In this document: in pieces, positions 1 through 11,366 of the stretch
Layout: each line of letters begins with the position of its first letter
Numbering within the stretch: the first letter of the stretch is position 1
Assembly (NCBI GenBank): GCA_947561395.2
Contig: OX387187.1
Coordinates: 5,586,976 to 5,650,975 of the forward strand
Source: Buxus sempervirens
Lineage: Eukaryota; Streptophyta; Magnoliopsida; Buxales; Buxaceae
Length of the DNA: 64,000 bases
Direction: 5' to 3'
Program-made: the position numbers and the translations under genes
The notes under the pieces: generated by a model
The model's database searches: none
What the model was told of the DNA's origin: nothing
What the model saw: only the letters and a program-made list of their open reading frames with translations

Positions 1-365
1 TTCAGGATATATTTCAAAAGGCAGAACAAATATGCAAACACAAAAGAGATCAATAGTGCAGTGGATCAGTGGTTAAAACAGAAATTGCAGTTTCAGGATA
101 TAAAGCCTGCTTCAAAGACCACCAAGATACCAAATTGGAGAAGTAACCCACAAGGCAAAGGTCTCCCAAGGATAAATCATGTAAAGGTCCTAGTAGTTGG
201 AACACCACATTGATCAAAAGTGTACTAAAATCAGATAAAGCAGATTGCAGAGATCCTAGCATGGTATTTAAGCACCGGAAATTCAAGGATCAAAGGCGTT
301 TAAACCAAAAATCATGCAATTCAGTGGAAAATGTCGCCGGCAGGCAATCCGAGATTCTCGGATAC
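1..365 (+). mobile_element. Element A internal region, part 1 (Tat/Ogre-type LTR retrotransposon)
   Basis: Non-coding DNA that continues at 2862 once the solo LTR at 366-2856 and one copy of its 5-bp duplication (gatac) are removed. Together the two parts lead to a polypurine tract and the 3' LTR at 4296, so this is the 3' untranslated part of a larger element whose body lies left of the window. The short reading frames here show no recognisable domain. No gag or pol remains are visible. Assignment to the Tat/Ogre group rests on the LTR termini (TGTAGACACCCC .. CATGTCTCACA), which are shared with the clearly classified element E. Confidence 0.6.
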
Positions 366-466
366 TGTAGACACCCCAAAATTGCGTTGGGAAAATGATG
401 AATAATTGGCAAAAATCAGTCTTTCCTTTGTAACCAGCACAAAAATTCAGATTTAAGCATTCTTTA

Positions 467-613
467 TTGTATCCGACACAAGTCATCGGATACAAGAAGA
501 CCTTTCTATATCCGACACAAGTCGTCGGATACAAGCAGGTATTATTGTATCCGACGACATATGTCGAATACATATAGGTGTCCTTGTAGCCGACCTGAGT
601 TGTTGGATACAAG
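467..613 (+). repeat. Palindromic repeat array in solo LTR (TATCCGAC type)
   Basis: Four successive imperfect palindromes of the form TTGTATCCGAC..GTCGGATACAA, each about 30 bp. They start near 468, 507, 546 and 587 and are separated by short spacers. The last two are decayed (GTCGAATAC, GTTGGATAC). The array lies about 170 bp upstream of the LTR TATA box, so in the U3 region. The same motif recurs at 4396-4503, 3688-3752 and 60203-60352. Confidence 0.8.
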
Positions 614-776
614 GTTTTTGCTCAAAATTAGGGTTTTCCGAGAGTTTTCACTTTTTACCATCATATCCTTTGTTTAAGGAGTGGAAATCCCGGAAATAGC
701 CTTACGGTTTAAGTTGGTGGATTCTAGACATCATTTTGTGTCTAGAATTAGGGCACCCCTAACCCTAGCCTTTGCC

Positions 777-784
777 TATAAATA
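777..784 (+). promoter_or_regulatory. LTR TATA box
   Basis: TATAAATA in the context TTTGCCTATAAATAGGAGG. The same block occurs in the other Tat-type LTRs of the window (about 4672, 63190, and on the minus strand at 59995-60002), so it is the conserved LTR promoter core. Transcription would start about 30 bp downstream. Confidence 0.7.
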
Positions 785-3319
785 GGAGGCCTCTCCTCAA
801 GCAAATGGCCAATAACTTTTGCAAAGAATTTTTGTCAAGAGTTGGAGATTGAAGAGCTCCAAGTGAAGAAGGGAAACCTCTGCCCCATTGCGTCTAGCAC
901 CCCCAGGTAAGCCTAAAACCCCTTTTCTTTTATGTTCTTAAATTCTAGAAATAGATCTTTCTTCTACCTTTCTGTAGAATAATGGCCTATTGATTATGCT
1001 TGAAAACCCTTTCCCTACTCAAAGCACCTCGAGACTCCCTCTAGCCGTAAAACGTGAAGAGGGATCTAGGGGAAACGAGACTGGGAATTGATCCTTAGTC
1101 ATAGAACCCTCTTGATTGGCCTTTTGATTCTATGAAAACCGTTTCATACTCAAAGTACCCCAAGACTATCTCGAAGAACCGTAAAACGGGGAGAGAGAAC
1201 TAATGGAAACGAGAATGGAACGGAACCCTAGGTTTTTTAGAAACCCATTTGATTGATATGAATGCTATATGGTGTTATGTATGTGATTGAAGAAATGATT
1301 TTTACACCTACACACATAGCACCAGTTTTTGTTGGAATCGACTTATATTTCGAATCTATTGCATTCATTGTGATAGATCTGAAATAAATGGCCCTAAGCA
1401 ATTCTGGCACATATCTCAATGATTTTCAAAATGATTTCAAGTAAGTTATCTTTGAGTATTGAAGACCTCACGGTCTAACCTCCCGGTTGTGAGCATTTGG
1501 CTCCATTTTGGGGTTTTTGGTATATTCTCTCTAATCGGATAGAATGGTGAGCCAAACTTGTGCCCTATTTCCTCCTGGAGGTTTTTCAATATCTTTTGAA
1601 ATGATCTTGATTTAGATTGCACGGATTCCACACACTCAATCACTGTTTTGGCTTGATTTTACTTAAAAAAGGCAAAACTGGACAGCGTCTGTACCCTAAC
1701 TTAGGACACTCATAACTTCATTGTCTGGATGAATTTTAAGTGATTCCAAAGCCATGAGAAAGATGAGGCAGTCTAGTACATGTCTGTAAAATTCCATTAA
1801 TTTTTATGAAGTGGAGTTTTGATACCATTCAGTCGAAATTGACAAGACAGTTCAGGTCCAATTGCTGAACCTATCACTTCGAATGAGCACCATGTGTTTG
1901 TTTTAAGTCCGATTTGAGGGATTTTTGTTTCTGTGTTTTCCTTCGGAAGTCTAATTTCAAATCCAGTTGGTTTCATAATTTTTTGATTCCATTTGTGTCG
2001 TGGGTAACTGATTTACTCAGAACTGCTCAACAGCACATTTCTGAGTTAATCTATGATCTTCGGGGCCAGTTCGGGAGGTCGCCCAAGGCACACCTGGATG
2101 AATTTTTGTATGAGGCTAGTTTCAGTTAAAATATGGCCCTACATACTTCATTCATGCCAAATTTCACAGATTTATATGGAGCCAATGTTTCTAAATGAAT
2201 TTCCAAAGTTGCCCGCTTGTTACTTTTACTGATTTCCAACAGCAGATTTCAAAGGAGCATAACTCCTAGGGTTTTAACCAGATTTGATTGAAAATTTGCA
2301 TGAGTCTTCTATTTATCATAATCTTTGAAATGGATTTGGTTTGATTTAATTTAAATTAGATTTGAATGATTTCAAGACAAATGGCTCTAGCTTTTACCGG
2401 ATTTTCCGGATTTGTCTCAACTTGGTTTTGTTCAAGTTTTGCTTTGATTTCCATTTAATGGTGATGTCCCAGAAGTGATACTGACATAAAAAGAGGATCT
2501 GGAATTCATTGGATTTCTCATGTGGAAATATCATACATTTGTTTAATCGTTTTTCAAGGTTTTTGATTATTTTAGCAAGCTTTCTTATTTTTGAACATGA
2601 ACAACATTTGGCAACCACCTTGTGTGGGTGAGTGGGGGTGCCTAACACCTTCCCCCATTCATAATCTAATCCCCTTACCCGTCTCTGGGTTTTATTTTCA
2701 AGTAGAGTAATCTTTACTCTAGATTTGCCTTTTTGTTTGTTTTGGTGATTTTGGTGTCCATTCACACCTTAAAATTGAATGGTGGCGACTCTCCCATTTT
2801 GTTGAGCCCATGTGATGACGAAGGGAATCATCTAGGTGATTTTTCCATGTCTCACAGATACTGTCAAGGCAATCAGTCTCAAAGGAATGGCAGATCAGGC
2901 ATTAGCAAGACAGAGTGGAGAGCCAAAGCAAATGACAGAGAAAAAATCCTGGCAAGACATCAGCTATTCAGAGACTCAAAACATGAGAAGCATACAATCC
3001 AAAAAGCATGCAATCAGCAATTCTATGAATGCCACTGGCAGGCAATCCAAAGTTCCTAGACGCTATCAATTCAAGGGTATCACCAAATAAACAAGCCACT
3101 GTTATCAGTTCTAAGGAATCATAGACCAAGAATTGGCAAGTCAAAGCAAATTGCAAAACAAGACAGAAAAAATGGCATGGCATTGAGTCTGAAAATTTTA
3201 TCATCAACAGTATTGAAAATGCAGGATCGGAGAATCATGTCATGAGTAATTCGTCCAACATTCTCAATAGGCAGGGATTTAATTGCAAGTGCAAAAAAAT
3301 CTGAACATCTCGAGTGAGC

Positions 3320-3752
3320 TCACTGACCCGGACGAACAGTGTAGAATTGGGCGTCTGATTGCAAGTATGAAATAGAAGTAGAGAAGGGCAGGTCACCGGA
3401 ATTCAGAAACGATCACCGGAGGTCGGTACTGCAACGCCGAGCTGTGAAATCACCGGAAATCAGAGGAAACCGAGCTAGGGCTCGGCCACTGCCGTGAATG
3501 GGCGTTCACCAGAGAAACGCCGGAGTTAAGGTCGGTCGCCGGTGTCAATAGGAGTCACCGGAGCCCAGAGAGTTGCTGAAGAAGAAGAGGATGGCCATCG
3601 CAGTTGGAGAAAAGGATAAGTGTCCTAGGTTTGCAATCGGAGAAGAAGAAAAAGAAATGAAGAGTCGCGGTCTACATATAAACAGGTGTATCCGACGAAG
3701 CCGTCGGATACAAATGAAGGTTCTCTTATTCAACCAAATACGTCGGATACAA
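3320..3752 (-). promoter_or_regulatory. Probable relic of an antisense gene promoter and 5' UTR in element A
   Basis: Read on the minus strand this segment runs: A-type palindromes (3752-3688), a TATA-like stretch TTTATATG (about 3684-3675), then a CT- and CCGG-rich leader. That is the order seen in element E ahead of its first antisense gene (palindromes 11811-11915, then a CCGG/CTTC-rich leader 11920-12193), at a similar distance from the 3' LTR (about 540 bp here, about 350 bp in E). I infer that this family also had an antisense gene starting here. No coding exon survives in the window. Confidence 0.4.
3688..3752. repeat. Internal A-type palindromes
   Basis: One full palindrome, GTATCCGACGAAGCCGTCGGATAC, with a degenerate half copy ending GTCGGATACA. 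It is the same motif as in the A-family LTRs but lies in the internal region, about 540 bp before the 3' LTR. Confidence 0.7.
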
Positions 3753-3847
3753 AAGAAAAACAGAAAAAAAAAGGAAAAAAAAGAAAGAAAAAGAAAAGAA
3801 AAAGAGAAAAAGAAAAGGAAAAGACAAAAAAAAAAAAAAGGAAAAAT

Positions 3848-4140
3848 GTGTGTTGGTCAAAAAGAAAATATTCAATCAAAATTTTAAACATGGTTTGCTG
3901 CAAAATCTGCTATTTTCAAAAAAAAAACAACTTATTTTGGGCTTAAAATCCACTTCATAGCCACAAAAGCGCAGTGGAATTTAAGACAACTTGGAGAAAT
4001 GTGTTGGTCAAAAGGAAAATATTCTTTCAATTTTAAACATGGTTTGATGAAAAATCAGTTTTTCAAAAATCTTATTTTGGGCTTAAAATCCACTTCATAG
4101 CCACGAGAGCTCAGTGGAATTTAAGATAGCCTGGAGAACT
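3848..4140 (+). repeat. Tandem duplication, about 146 bp unit, two copies
   Basis: Copies start near 3848 and 3999. Both carry TGTGTTGGTCAAAA, then TTTTAAACATGGTTTG, and later GGCTTAAAATCCACTTC and GCAGTGGAATTTAAGA or its near match. The second copy is slightly shorter because an A-run is reduced. The duplication lies in the 3' untranslated region of element A. Confidence 0.75.
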
Positions 4141-4280
4141 GCCCCCTTAAGGTTAGGGCTTTTTGGCAAATCTCCACCCAAAATTATTTTGCAAAAATTA
4201 AATTGAACCAAGCAAATCATGGCCAAGGAAGCGTAATTTGGGCTTGTCTAATCTTTGCAGATCATTACTTTACAATTCCC

Positions 4281-4295
4281 ACAAAGAGGGGCAAT
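4281..4295 (+). promoter_or_regulatory. Polypurine tract of element A
   Basis: ACAAAGAGGGGCAAT immediately precedes the LTR start TGTAGACACC at 4296. Position and composition fit the plus-strand primer of LTR-retrotransposon reverse transcription. The counterpart in element E (minus strand, 11461-11475) has nearly the same AAAGAGGGGG core. Confidence 0.75.
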
Positions 4296-4755
4296 TGTAG
4301 ACACCCCAAAATTGCGCTGAAAAAATGATGAATAATTGGCAAAAACCATTCTTTCCTTTGTAACCAGCACAAAAATTCAGATTTAAGCATTCTTTATTGT
4401 ATCCGACACAAGTCATTGGATACAAGCAAGTATTAGTGTATCCGACGAAATTTGTCGGATACAAAAATGTTCACTTGTATCCGACCTGAGTTGTTGGATA
4501 TAAGGTTTTTGCTCAAAATTAGGGTTTTTCAAAAGTTTTCACTTTTTACCATCATATCCTTTGTTTAAGGAGTGGAAATCTCGGAAATAACCCTAGGGTT
4601 AAGTGTGGGGGATTCTAGACAATTCCTTGTGTCTACCATTAGGGTTCCCCCTAACCCTAGCCTTTGCCTATAAATAGGAGGCCACTCCTCAAGCAAATGG
4701 CCAAGAATTTTTGCCAAGAGTTGGAGATTGAAGAGCTCCAAGTGAAGAAGGGAAA
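4296..4755 (+). mobile_element. Element A 3' LTR, fragment 1
   Basis: Start of the 3' LTR (TGTAGACACCCC). It includes a three-unit TATCCGAC-type palindrome array (4396-4503) and the TATA block CCTATAAATAGGAGG (about 4670-4684). It is interrupted at GGAAA (4751-4755) by solo LTR C1 and resumes at 8430. Confidence 0.8.
4396..4503 (+). repeat. Palindromic repeat array in element A 3' LTR
   Basis: Three palindromes of the TATCCGAC..GTCGGATA type. Compared with the solo LTR at 366-2856, one unit is missing, so the array varies in copy number within the family. It lies about 170 bp upstream of the TATA box. Confidence 0.8.
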
Positions 4756-7700
4756 TGTAAAACCCCGAATTTTTAATAATATTAAAAATTGAATTTTAGG
4801 GTTTAGTAATTTATTTAATTGATGGAAAGTTCAGAAAAAATAAAAATAAATAAATAAAAAGATTAAGCGGTCAAACTGGACTTCTCGGGTGAATCCGGGT
4901 GGAAAATCTAATTATAAAGATAAGAAGGATTTTAAATACATCGTAACCCCAGATTTTTAGTAATTATAATTGAAGGAAATAATTAATAAATTTTAAAAAT
5001 TAATATTGGTGGATTTTCAGGTGAGGGTCAAGCAAGGGTAATTTGGGAACTTTGGAAAATTCGGTTTATATGAATTAAGGGTAAGTGATGTTATATTTTA
5101 GTTTCAATATTAAATAAATATTATGAGAAAAATTTAGAGCTGGAAACAAATAATAATATAAGTGTGTTGTTGGTTAGGATTGTAAATCAAATAACCAAGG
5201 GTCGATAGGCAATTGGTGGAGTGGAGTTGCACCGGATCATGAAGAAGTTGAAGAGTTAGGTTGCTGGAGAGTTAGACCTTTGGGTTTCTAAAGGTTGCTG
5301 GAGAGTTAGATTTAGACCCTTGGGATTCTAAAAACTGCTGGAGCATTAAACTAAAAGTCTTGACTCTTGGGTTGCTGAAGTGAGACTTTTGGATTGCTGA
5401 AGCTAGACAATTGGAGAAAACGTAGAGGAGAAAAACTGCTGGAGAGTTGCTGGAGAAATAGGCTTTTCAGCTCCCAAGGGCTGCTGGAGAAAGGACTCTT
5501 GGAGTTCTAGATACTATGGAAAGGTCTATTGAAATTATTGCTGCTGGAGAAAGGACTCTTGGAGTCCTTGTTGCTGGAGAAAAGAGGAGCAACATAAGGG
5601 GGAGAACCAGAATTCGTTTGGAGTCTTTTGGAAGAATTTTCTGCAGCAAAACTCAAGTGGTAGAGTGCTCCAAACGTCCAGATCAGATTTTGAAGGGGTT
5701 TTGACCATGGTGAATAATTGAGTTCATTGCTGGGTTATTGAAGTTGGGAGGCCAGCAAATATAAGGCAAGTAGCCCTTTCAAATGTCAGGATTTTCGTGT
5801 GTTTTGTGGACATCCTGAAATTTAGTTTTGAGTTGAACGAAATTGATAGAAACTGTTAAAACTCAAATTCTGCAGAAAATTTCAGAAAGATGGAATTTTT
5901 AGACTGATTTAGAGATATATTTAGGTTTCGGTTTCTGAATGAAAGTTTTTCCATTATTTCTCTATTTTCACTGAAAAATATATTCTGGGATAAAAACCTA
6001 TGATTTAGTAATGTTAATTGAATTATTACAGCTATTGGTCTGTACAGGATTTTGAATTAAAGTAGATTTTGAAAACTTATAATTAATTAACCAAGAGGAA
6101 TTTTCCAAAACTGCTATAGGTTATTTTAGTGTATTGAGTTAGAAGTCTAACAAACCAGATTTCATGTTATTTTGTTAAGAAATGAATAAGTTATGGGGAT
6201 TTGTTTCTTATTAGGTCAGAAAACACATAATTGATATAGTTATGATTAAAATTCAATAGAAAATAAATAGATTATAATTTATGATGGATTTAGGTTTGTT
6301 TTATATTCTGAAAATTCCCAAATTAATAAGAGGGTAGATTTTAAGGTATTTTTACATCCTGGAGAGTTTAAGTTTAGAGGTTGTTGAAATGTTTGTTTTG
6401 GGCTAAACTAGAGAGTATATTTCATATAAATTGTTTGAGCAATTCAATTAAATCCAAACCTATGCAAAAACACTATTTAGAGGATTATAATTAAGCTAGA
6501 AAAAGTTTGAATAAGAAATTTTAGATCAGTCCATGTGAATTTTGAATTCTAAGTTTAGAGGTTGCTGAAATGTCTGTTTTGGGACTACACCCACTTTTTC
6601 ACAAAAGTAAATTTTTTTAGGTATCAAACGATAGATTTGGGTACGATGGTCCTCATGAAAATTGTAGGGTTTTGGGTCTAGATTCATTTAAAAATATATA
6701 TTTAATATAAGCTCACTGTTGGTTAATTTAAAATACATTTTCCTTATACACCTGTTTGCACAGATTTTTCTGGAAAGTGTAGTTTGTTTGGACATAATTT
6801 TCTAATCATAGTAGTTCTGTAGAAACTGTTATTAGGTGATGAAAAAGGGTGAGTGAGGAAACTAACTAACAATATTTTAGAGGATTTGGTCTAAAATTGA
6901 TTCAGTTTTGGGGATTGAATAGTACTAATGCATATGTGGCAGATTTGGAATTTAAGTAAAACTTTATACTTTCTAATATTTCAGATTATGTCCATTCTCT
7001 TAGTTGCTTAAATTGATTTGCTCAAAATTCTAAACAGGATTTCCAAAACTAATAGAACCCTACGAAAAGTAAAGTTGAGTATAAATTTGAAGGAGAGATT
7101 ATGTGGAAATATGTAAAAGAAATTTTGCTAATCGGAGAGTTCTCTACCTGATTATAATATTATTAAATTTGTGACCTGATTAGAAATTGGTTATGTTTTC
7201 TTCGAAAGATTGCTGGTTTCTAATTTTGGTTAATTTATAAAGTACTTTTACCGGTTATGTCAAATTATGGAAATTTCCATTGTTGAGAATTCTAGTGGAT
7301 TGTTGAGCTGAATTTGGTAGTGTTAATGACTCCATTTGCTTGAGCATTATTTTGATTTGACTTGAGTTAATTTTTAGTAAATATAGACAGTTTTAAATAG
7401 AAGGGGTTTTTGTGCTTCAATTGTCTAATTCATTTTGATTCATTCTTGGATTTTCATGAGAAATATTTTAGGAAACTCCATGAGGGAGTAAGTGGCCCTG
7501 AGTAGCCATGAATATGTTGCTCGCACTCAGTTGTATAATGGTTTGCATGTTGAAATATTTTGGTTTGAATCGAAGTCCTTGCTTTACTGGTTGGTTTAAT
7601 CATTTAAACTATTTAGGGCATAGCACATTATGGATCTATAATCTAGCTAATAAGTGAAGTCTGTCTAATTTGTTTGGTTAAAGTCTAGCTTCCTTCATGC

Positions 7701-8429
7701 GTTTCCTTTATTCGGAGAGGCCTTCCATGAGGAAAGTGCTGCAAACTAAGAGGGATTTATTTTACGCATTTCCTCCATATAAAAAGGCCTTCCATGAGGG
7801 ATGTGCTGCAGCAACTCCGTTTCCACCCCATAAGGGGGTGAGGTCTATTATTGGCAGCAGTTTTCGACAGTGATTCTTAGACTGGATTGATATCCGTTTC
7901 CACCCTTGGAGAGGGTGAGGTCTTGTGATTTCCACCAAGAGATGATATATTGGAATCAGTTTACAGAGGTATCAGATTTGGCAGAGGTTCTCGGACTGGA
8001 ACTGTTGGAGCTAGAACTTAACTTTACAAAGTGGTCAAATTTCACGAGTCCCACCTTATTATGTGGTTTGATATTGTTTTGTCGGATTAGTCGGATTAAT
8101 CAATTTATTCGTGGTTAGTCGTTGAGTATGTTTTAATTGTGCATGTTTTATAAATTAAATTAAATTAAATATGTTTGAGCATGCATTGCTACTTGCTGAG
8201 ATAGTCGTATCTCATTTCTTTTGTTTTGTTTTGTTTCAGATCTCAGAGAGGACGATACAGGTGGGTTTATGCTTGGTTCAGGTGAGTTGGGGAAAATTTT
8301 AGTTGACTCTGATTATGTTATTGCCATTTCATGTTTCCTTACTCATATATAGCGATCCTGTATAGAAAAGCTAACTCCTCGGGGATAAGTTACGGTTCAA
8401 TTACGTAACCCAGTTCCGGGGCATTACAG
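4756..8429 (+). mobile_element. Solo LTR C1 (TGTAAAACCCCG .. GGGGCATTACA), 3.67 kb
   Basis: Inserted into the element A LTR between two copies of GGAAA (4751-4755 and 8430-8434). It begins TGTAAAACCCCG and ends CCGGGGCATTACA. It has no PBS, PPT or coding domain. Two relatives are present: C2 (37359-40200, minus strand) and C3 (47835 to about 51013). Shared blocks include GAGGCCTTCCATGAGG and the end segment with AGAGAGGACGATACAGG. An ORF at 7906-8118 lies in this conserved non-coding block and is not a gene. Its superfamily cannot be set from an LTR alone. The long LTR suggests gypsy. Confidence 0.75.
5228..5582 (+). repeat. Degenerate short repeats (GCTGGAGA-rich) within C1
   Basis: Many irregular copies of TTGCTGGAGAGTTAGA or GCTGGAGAAAGGACTC. 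Two copies near 5480-5506 and 5543-5570 contain the imperfect palindrome AAGGACTCTTGGAGTCCTT. The array is absent from the corresponding part of C2 and C3. Confidence 0.5.
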
Positions 8430-8663
8430 GAAACCTCTGCCCCATTGCTTCCAGCACCCCCAGGTAAGCCTAAAACCCATTTTCCTTTATGTTCTTAAAT
8501 TCTAGAAATATATCTTTCTTCTACCTTTCTGTAGAATAATGGCCTATTGATTGTGTATGCAACCCCTTTCCCTACTCAAAGTACCTCGAGACTCCCTCTA
8601 GCTGTAAAACGTGAAGAGGGATCTAGGGGAAACAAGACTGGGAATTGATCCTTAGTTATAGAA
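8430..8663 (+). mobile_element. Element A 3' LTR, fragment 2
   Basis: Continues fragment 1 after C1 (GGAAACCTCTGCCCC). It matches solo LTR positions of about 875-1108 and is interrupted at TAGAA (8659-8663) by element D. It resumes at 31482. Confidence 0.8.
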
Positions 8664-8890
8664 TGAAAGAGTAGGAGACTACTCTACAGGTCCTCGATCT
8701 ACAACAATTATGATCTTAACAATGCGGAAACAAACACACAGAAGTTATACGAGGAAACCTGAATCCAGATCTAGGAAAAACCTCGAGTTTATATGAGGCG
8801 ACTAACCCTTAGAATCTCCACTATTAAATGAAAGTCAATTACAAAGGAAAACACACTTAACCTTTACAATTGAACTCACTCAACAGCAAT

Positions 8891-9171
8891 CCACAGCTCG
8901 AATCCACGAACTGTAGCACAACTTGAATCCACAAGTTGCAATTCACGATCTATCCAGATCCACAGCTCGAATCCACGAACTGCAACACAGCTTGAATCCA
9001 CAAGCTGCAATTCACGATCAATCCAGATCCACAGCTCGAATCCACGAACTGCAACACAGCTTGAATCCACAAGCTGCAATTCACGATCAATCCAGATCCA
9101 CAGCTCGAATCCACGAACTGCAACACAGCTTGAATCCACAAGCTGCAATTCACGATCAATCCAGATCGTAA
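8891..9171. repeat. 69-bp minisatellite, about four copies
   Basis: Unit starting TCCAGATCCACAGCTCGAAT, repeated at about 8955, 9024 and 9093, with a diverged first copy from 8891. The last two full copies look identical. Each unit contains two related half-units (CACAGCTCGAATCCACGAACTGCAA-like and CACAGCTTGAATCCACAAGCTGCAA-like). Because 69 is divisible by three, every frame stays open and yields false 23-residue-repeat ORFs on both strands. Confidence 0.9.
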
Positions 9172-9472
9172 CAATCACCTCAGAGTCCACTGAGATGATC
9201 CAATGCAATAGGAATCCACCTATGCATCCAACAAGCTCGATCTCCAATCCAGGAGATCATACGATCGTGTGAAGTTCCGAACTGAAGAAGAATCCTCAAC
9301 TTCAATTCCAAGTGATCTCTCTCAGATCTCCCCCTCACTCGATCACCGACTCTCTAAAGATGAATTTATTGAATCTCGAACACCTCAAGATCCAAATCAA
9401 ATTAATCAAAAGAAAAAGTCCCTTAAAACAAATACAGCTCGTCTATTTAAAGGAGAAAACTTAGATCGCATC

Positions 9473-9665
9473 GAGTGCTGGTGGCGTCGCCTTGCGATCG
9501 GGGTAGACGGCTGGAAGTGAACTCAATCCCGCTCAAATCCAAATAGACTCAGTTAAGGGCGCGCTGCCAGCGCGCTGCTAGCGAGAGGGAACGTGGCATG
9601 TGCACAGCTGATTTGTAGATTCTTCAATCTTGCTCTGCACTACCAGCGGCGTGTCGGCGTCGCCT
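9473..9665. repeat. GC-rich palindromes in LTR D, left group
   Basis: Stretches GCTGGTGGCGTCGCC (about 9478), GCGCTGCCAGCGCGCTGC (about 9561) and CTACCAGCGGCGTGTCGGCG (about 9640). They belong with better palindromes at 31241-31266 and 31327-31359 on the other side of element E. In the minus orientation of D all lie upstream of the TTTAAATA box. Confidence 0.55.
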
Positions 9666-11044
9666 TACGACTGTGAGACATGGGAAAAAATCAAATCTAA
9701 TGATTTCCTCAATCATCACACGGGATTAAATCAAACAAAGAGTCGCCACCATTCAATTTAGGTGTGAATGGACACCAAAATATTAAATAAGCACAAAAGG
9801 CAATTTTAGGGCAAAATATCCCTCCTAAAAAAAACAACCAGAGATGGGTAAGGGGATTAGGTTATGAACAGGGGAAGGTGTTAGGCACCCCTATTCATCC
9901 ACACAAGGTGGTTTCCAGGCATTGTTCATGTTTAAATAAAGGAAAAAGCTTGCTATAAAAATCAGGAAAAATCACAAAAAAGGCAAAAATATATGGTTTT
10001 TTCATATGAATATTCTGATTGATCCAGAACTATCAAATATGATCATACCATTCCTAGGGTTTCATGATAAAATAAAATCAATTTAAAGTGAAAAATCCAA
10101 AAATCTGGTTTCAAGTCAAAATTCTAGAAATCTAGAAAAATATGATTTTTATAAAATATTTTAAAATTGAACTTGAATAGTCCAGGACATAAATAAAGCC
10201 CAAATTTCACATTAAATCAGAAAATAAAAACCAAAAATACCCACGTTGATGAAAAACACCAAAAGGGGAGAACTTAGACCGTAGGGTCTTCTCTCAATAA
10301 TGAAAAACAATTTAAAAAACATCTCATGAAACCCTAGAATTTATTTTCAGGCTTCTAGATTCAGATCTACCATATTGATCATGATAAATCCAAGATCCTA
10401 GCCTAAAACCACGAAAATCACGAAAACAGTGCTGTAGGTGCAAAAGTGGCAAAAATCCAAATTTTGGCAAAAAGAGAGGATCTCATGCTATAAACATCAC
10501 AGATTCATGTAATTCATTCAGATATATCATAAAAAGCATTAAAACATGATCAGGATATTTAAAACAACCACATCTCACAAATTAGAGCACATGGGGGTCT
10601 ACCCTACGGATCCACCTGTTCCCCTTTCCCCTAGTTCTCTCTTCACGTTTTACGGCTAGAGAGACTCTTGAGGTAGTTGGAGATAGGTTTGGTTATACAA
10701 ACACAATCACAGGCTTTACTCTAAAAAAAAAGGGAAAAACAGATATGGGGTTCTATTCTAGGGATCCACCTGTTCCCCTTTCCCCTAGTTCTCTCTTCAC
10801 GTTTTATGGCTAGAGAGACCCTTGAGGTACTTGGAGACAAGTTTAGGGATACAAAAACAGATATGGCCTTATTCTACAGCAATAGAGATGATCCTATTAC
10901 ATCTAGAATTGAAGACAGAAAATAAAAAGGGATAGGGGACTTACCTGGATTGAGCAGGCAGAGCAGCAGGAGTTCTTCTCTTGGAGCTTCTTAGAATTCC
11001 TTGGACTCAAAATTTCGTGGCCCTTAGCTAAAGGAAAGAGCCTC

Positions 11045-11052
11045 TATTTATA
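11045..11052 (-). promoter_or_regulatory. TATA box in element E left LTR
   Basis: TATAAATA on the minus strand (GTGTCTATAAATAGAGGC). It is identical to the copy at 30778-30785 in the 5' LTR. In this 3' LTR copy it would drive read-through into left-flanking DNA. Confidence 0.65.
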
Positions 11053-11252
11053 GACACACCCAGGGGCAAGGCTGGTCCAAAAGGATATATCCTGATCCTC
11101 AGGATAGAGTGAAAATTGGAGATAATGCCCATCCATAGCCAACCAAGGTGGCTTCAGCGAATAAAACACTTAATTCGCTCGTTTAAAGATATATTGGACT
11201 TCAAATAAAGCTCGGCAATCGAGAGAAGGACAAAACTTGCACGTGTCTTTAA

Positions 11253-11366
11253 TGCCCGTAAATGATTTACGGTCCAATGGTGACCGTATTGGTACTACGG
11301 GCGCGCCTGCCCGTAGATATTTTGCGGGCAAGATCGGCCCGTGAAGCCAATACGGGCAAAGCCTGT
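11253..11366. repeat. CCCGTA/TACGGG palindrome array, left LTR
   Basis: Half-sites of GCCCGTA and TACGGGC (with variants ACGGTC and GCGGGC) alternate in opposite orientation, with spacers such as GCGCCT and AAGCCT. About nine half-sites occur in 114 bp. The array is upstream, on the minus strand, of the LTR TATA box by about 200 bp. Confidence 0.85.

Larger units (their letters stand above)
366..2856 (+). mobile_element. Solo LTR of the element A family, 2.49 kb
   Basis: Begins TGTAGACACC and ends TGTCTCACA. It is flanked on both sides by gatac (361-365 and 2857-2861), a perfect 5-bp target duplication. A single LTR flanked by its own duplication is the product of LTR-LTR recombination. It aligns along its length with the fragmented LTR at 4296-33226, including the stretch around the TATA box and the segment just after it (gagctccaagtgaag). 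It has inserted into the internal region of a member of the same family. Confidence 0.85.
2862..4295 (+). mobile_element. Element A internal region, part 2 (3' untranslated region)
   Basis: Continuation of 1-365 up to the PPT. It contains no gag or pol. It holds a G+C-richer stretch with repeated CCGG and CACCGG (about 3320-3600), then A-family palindromes (3688-3752), an A-rich run (3760-3845), a tandem duplication (3848-4140) and the PPT. Apparent ORFs over 3573-3946 come from the A-rich run (poly-Lys) and are not genes. Confidence 0.6.
8664..9671 (-). mobile_element. Solo LTR D, left part (interrupted by element E)
   Basis: TG..CA unit inserted into the element A LTR between TAGAA copies at 8659-8663 and 31482-31486. 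The left end is TGAAAGAGTAGG and the right end CACACTTACA (31481). Without element E it is about 1.29 kb. Orientation is probably minus: read that way it starts TGTAAGTGTGAAAAC, has a TTTAAATA box (about 9436-9445) and ends CTACTCTTTCA. It contains a 69-bp minisatellite and GC-rich palindromes. It is likely a Ty1/copia-type LTR, but this is a guess from the ends. Confidence 0.65.

Noticed and set aside
3573-3946. Lys-rich ORFs in element A
   Set aside because: Translation of an A-rich run; no domain and the neighbouring sequence is untranslated region.
366-4755. Complete element with LTRs at 366 and 4296 and a 1.4-kb interior
   Set aside because: The LTR at 366-2856 has its own perfect GATAC duplication on both sides and no PBS follows it. 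It is a separate solo LTR inside the interior of A.
8876-9247. Repeat-protein ORFs on both strands
   Set aside because: They follow from a 69-bp tandem repeat, which keeps frames open by length. No start context or domain.
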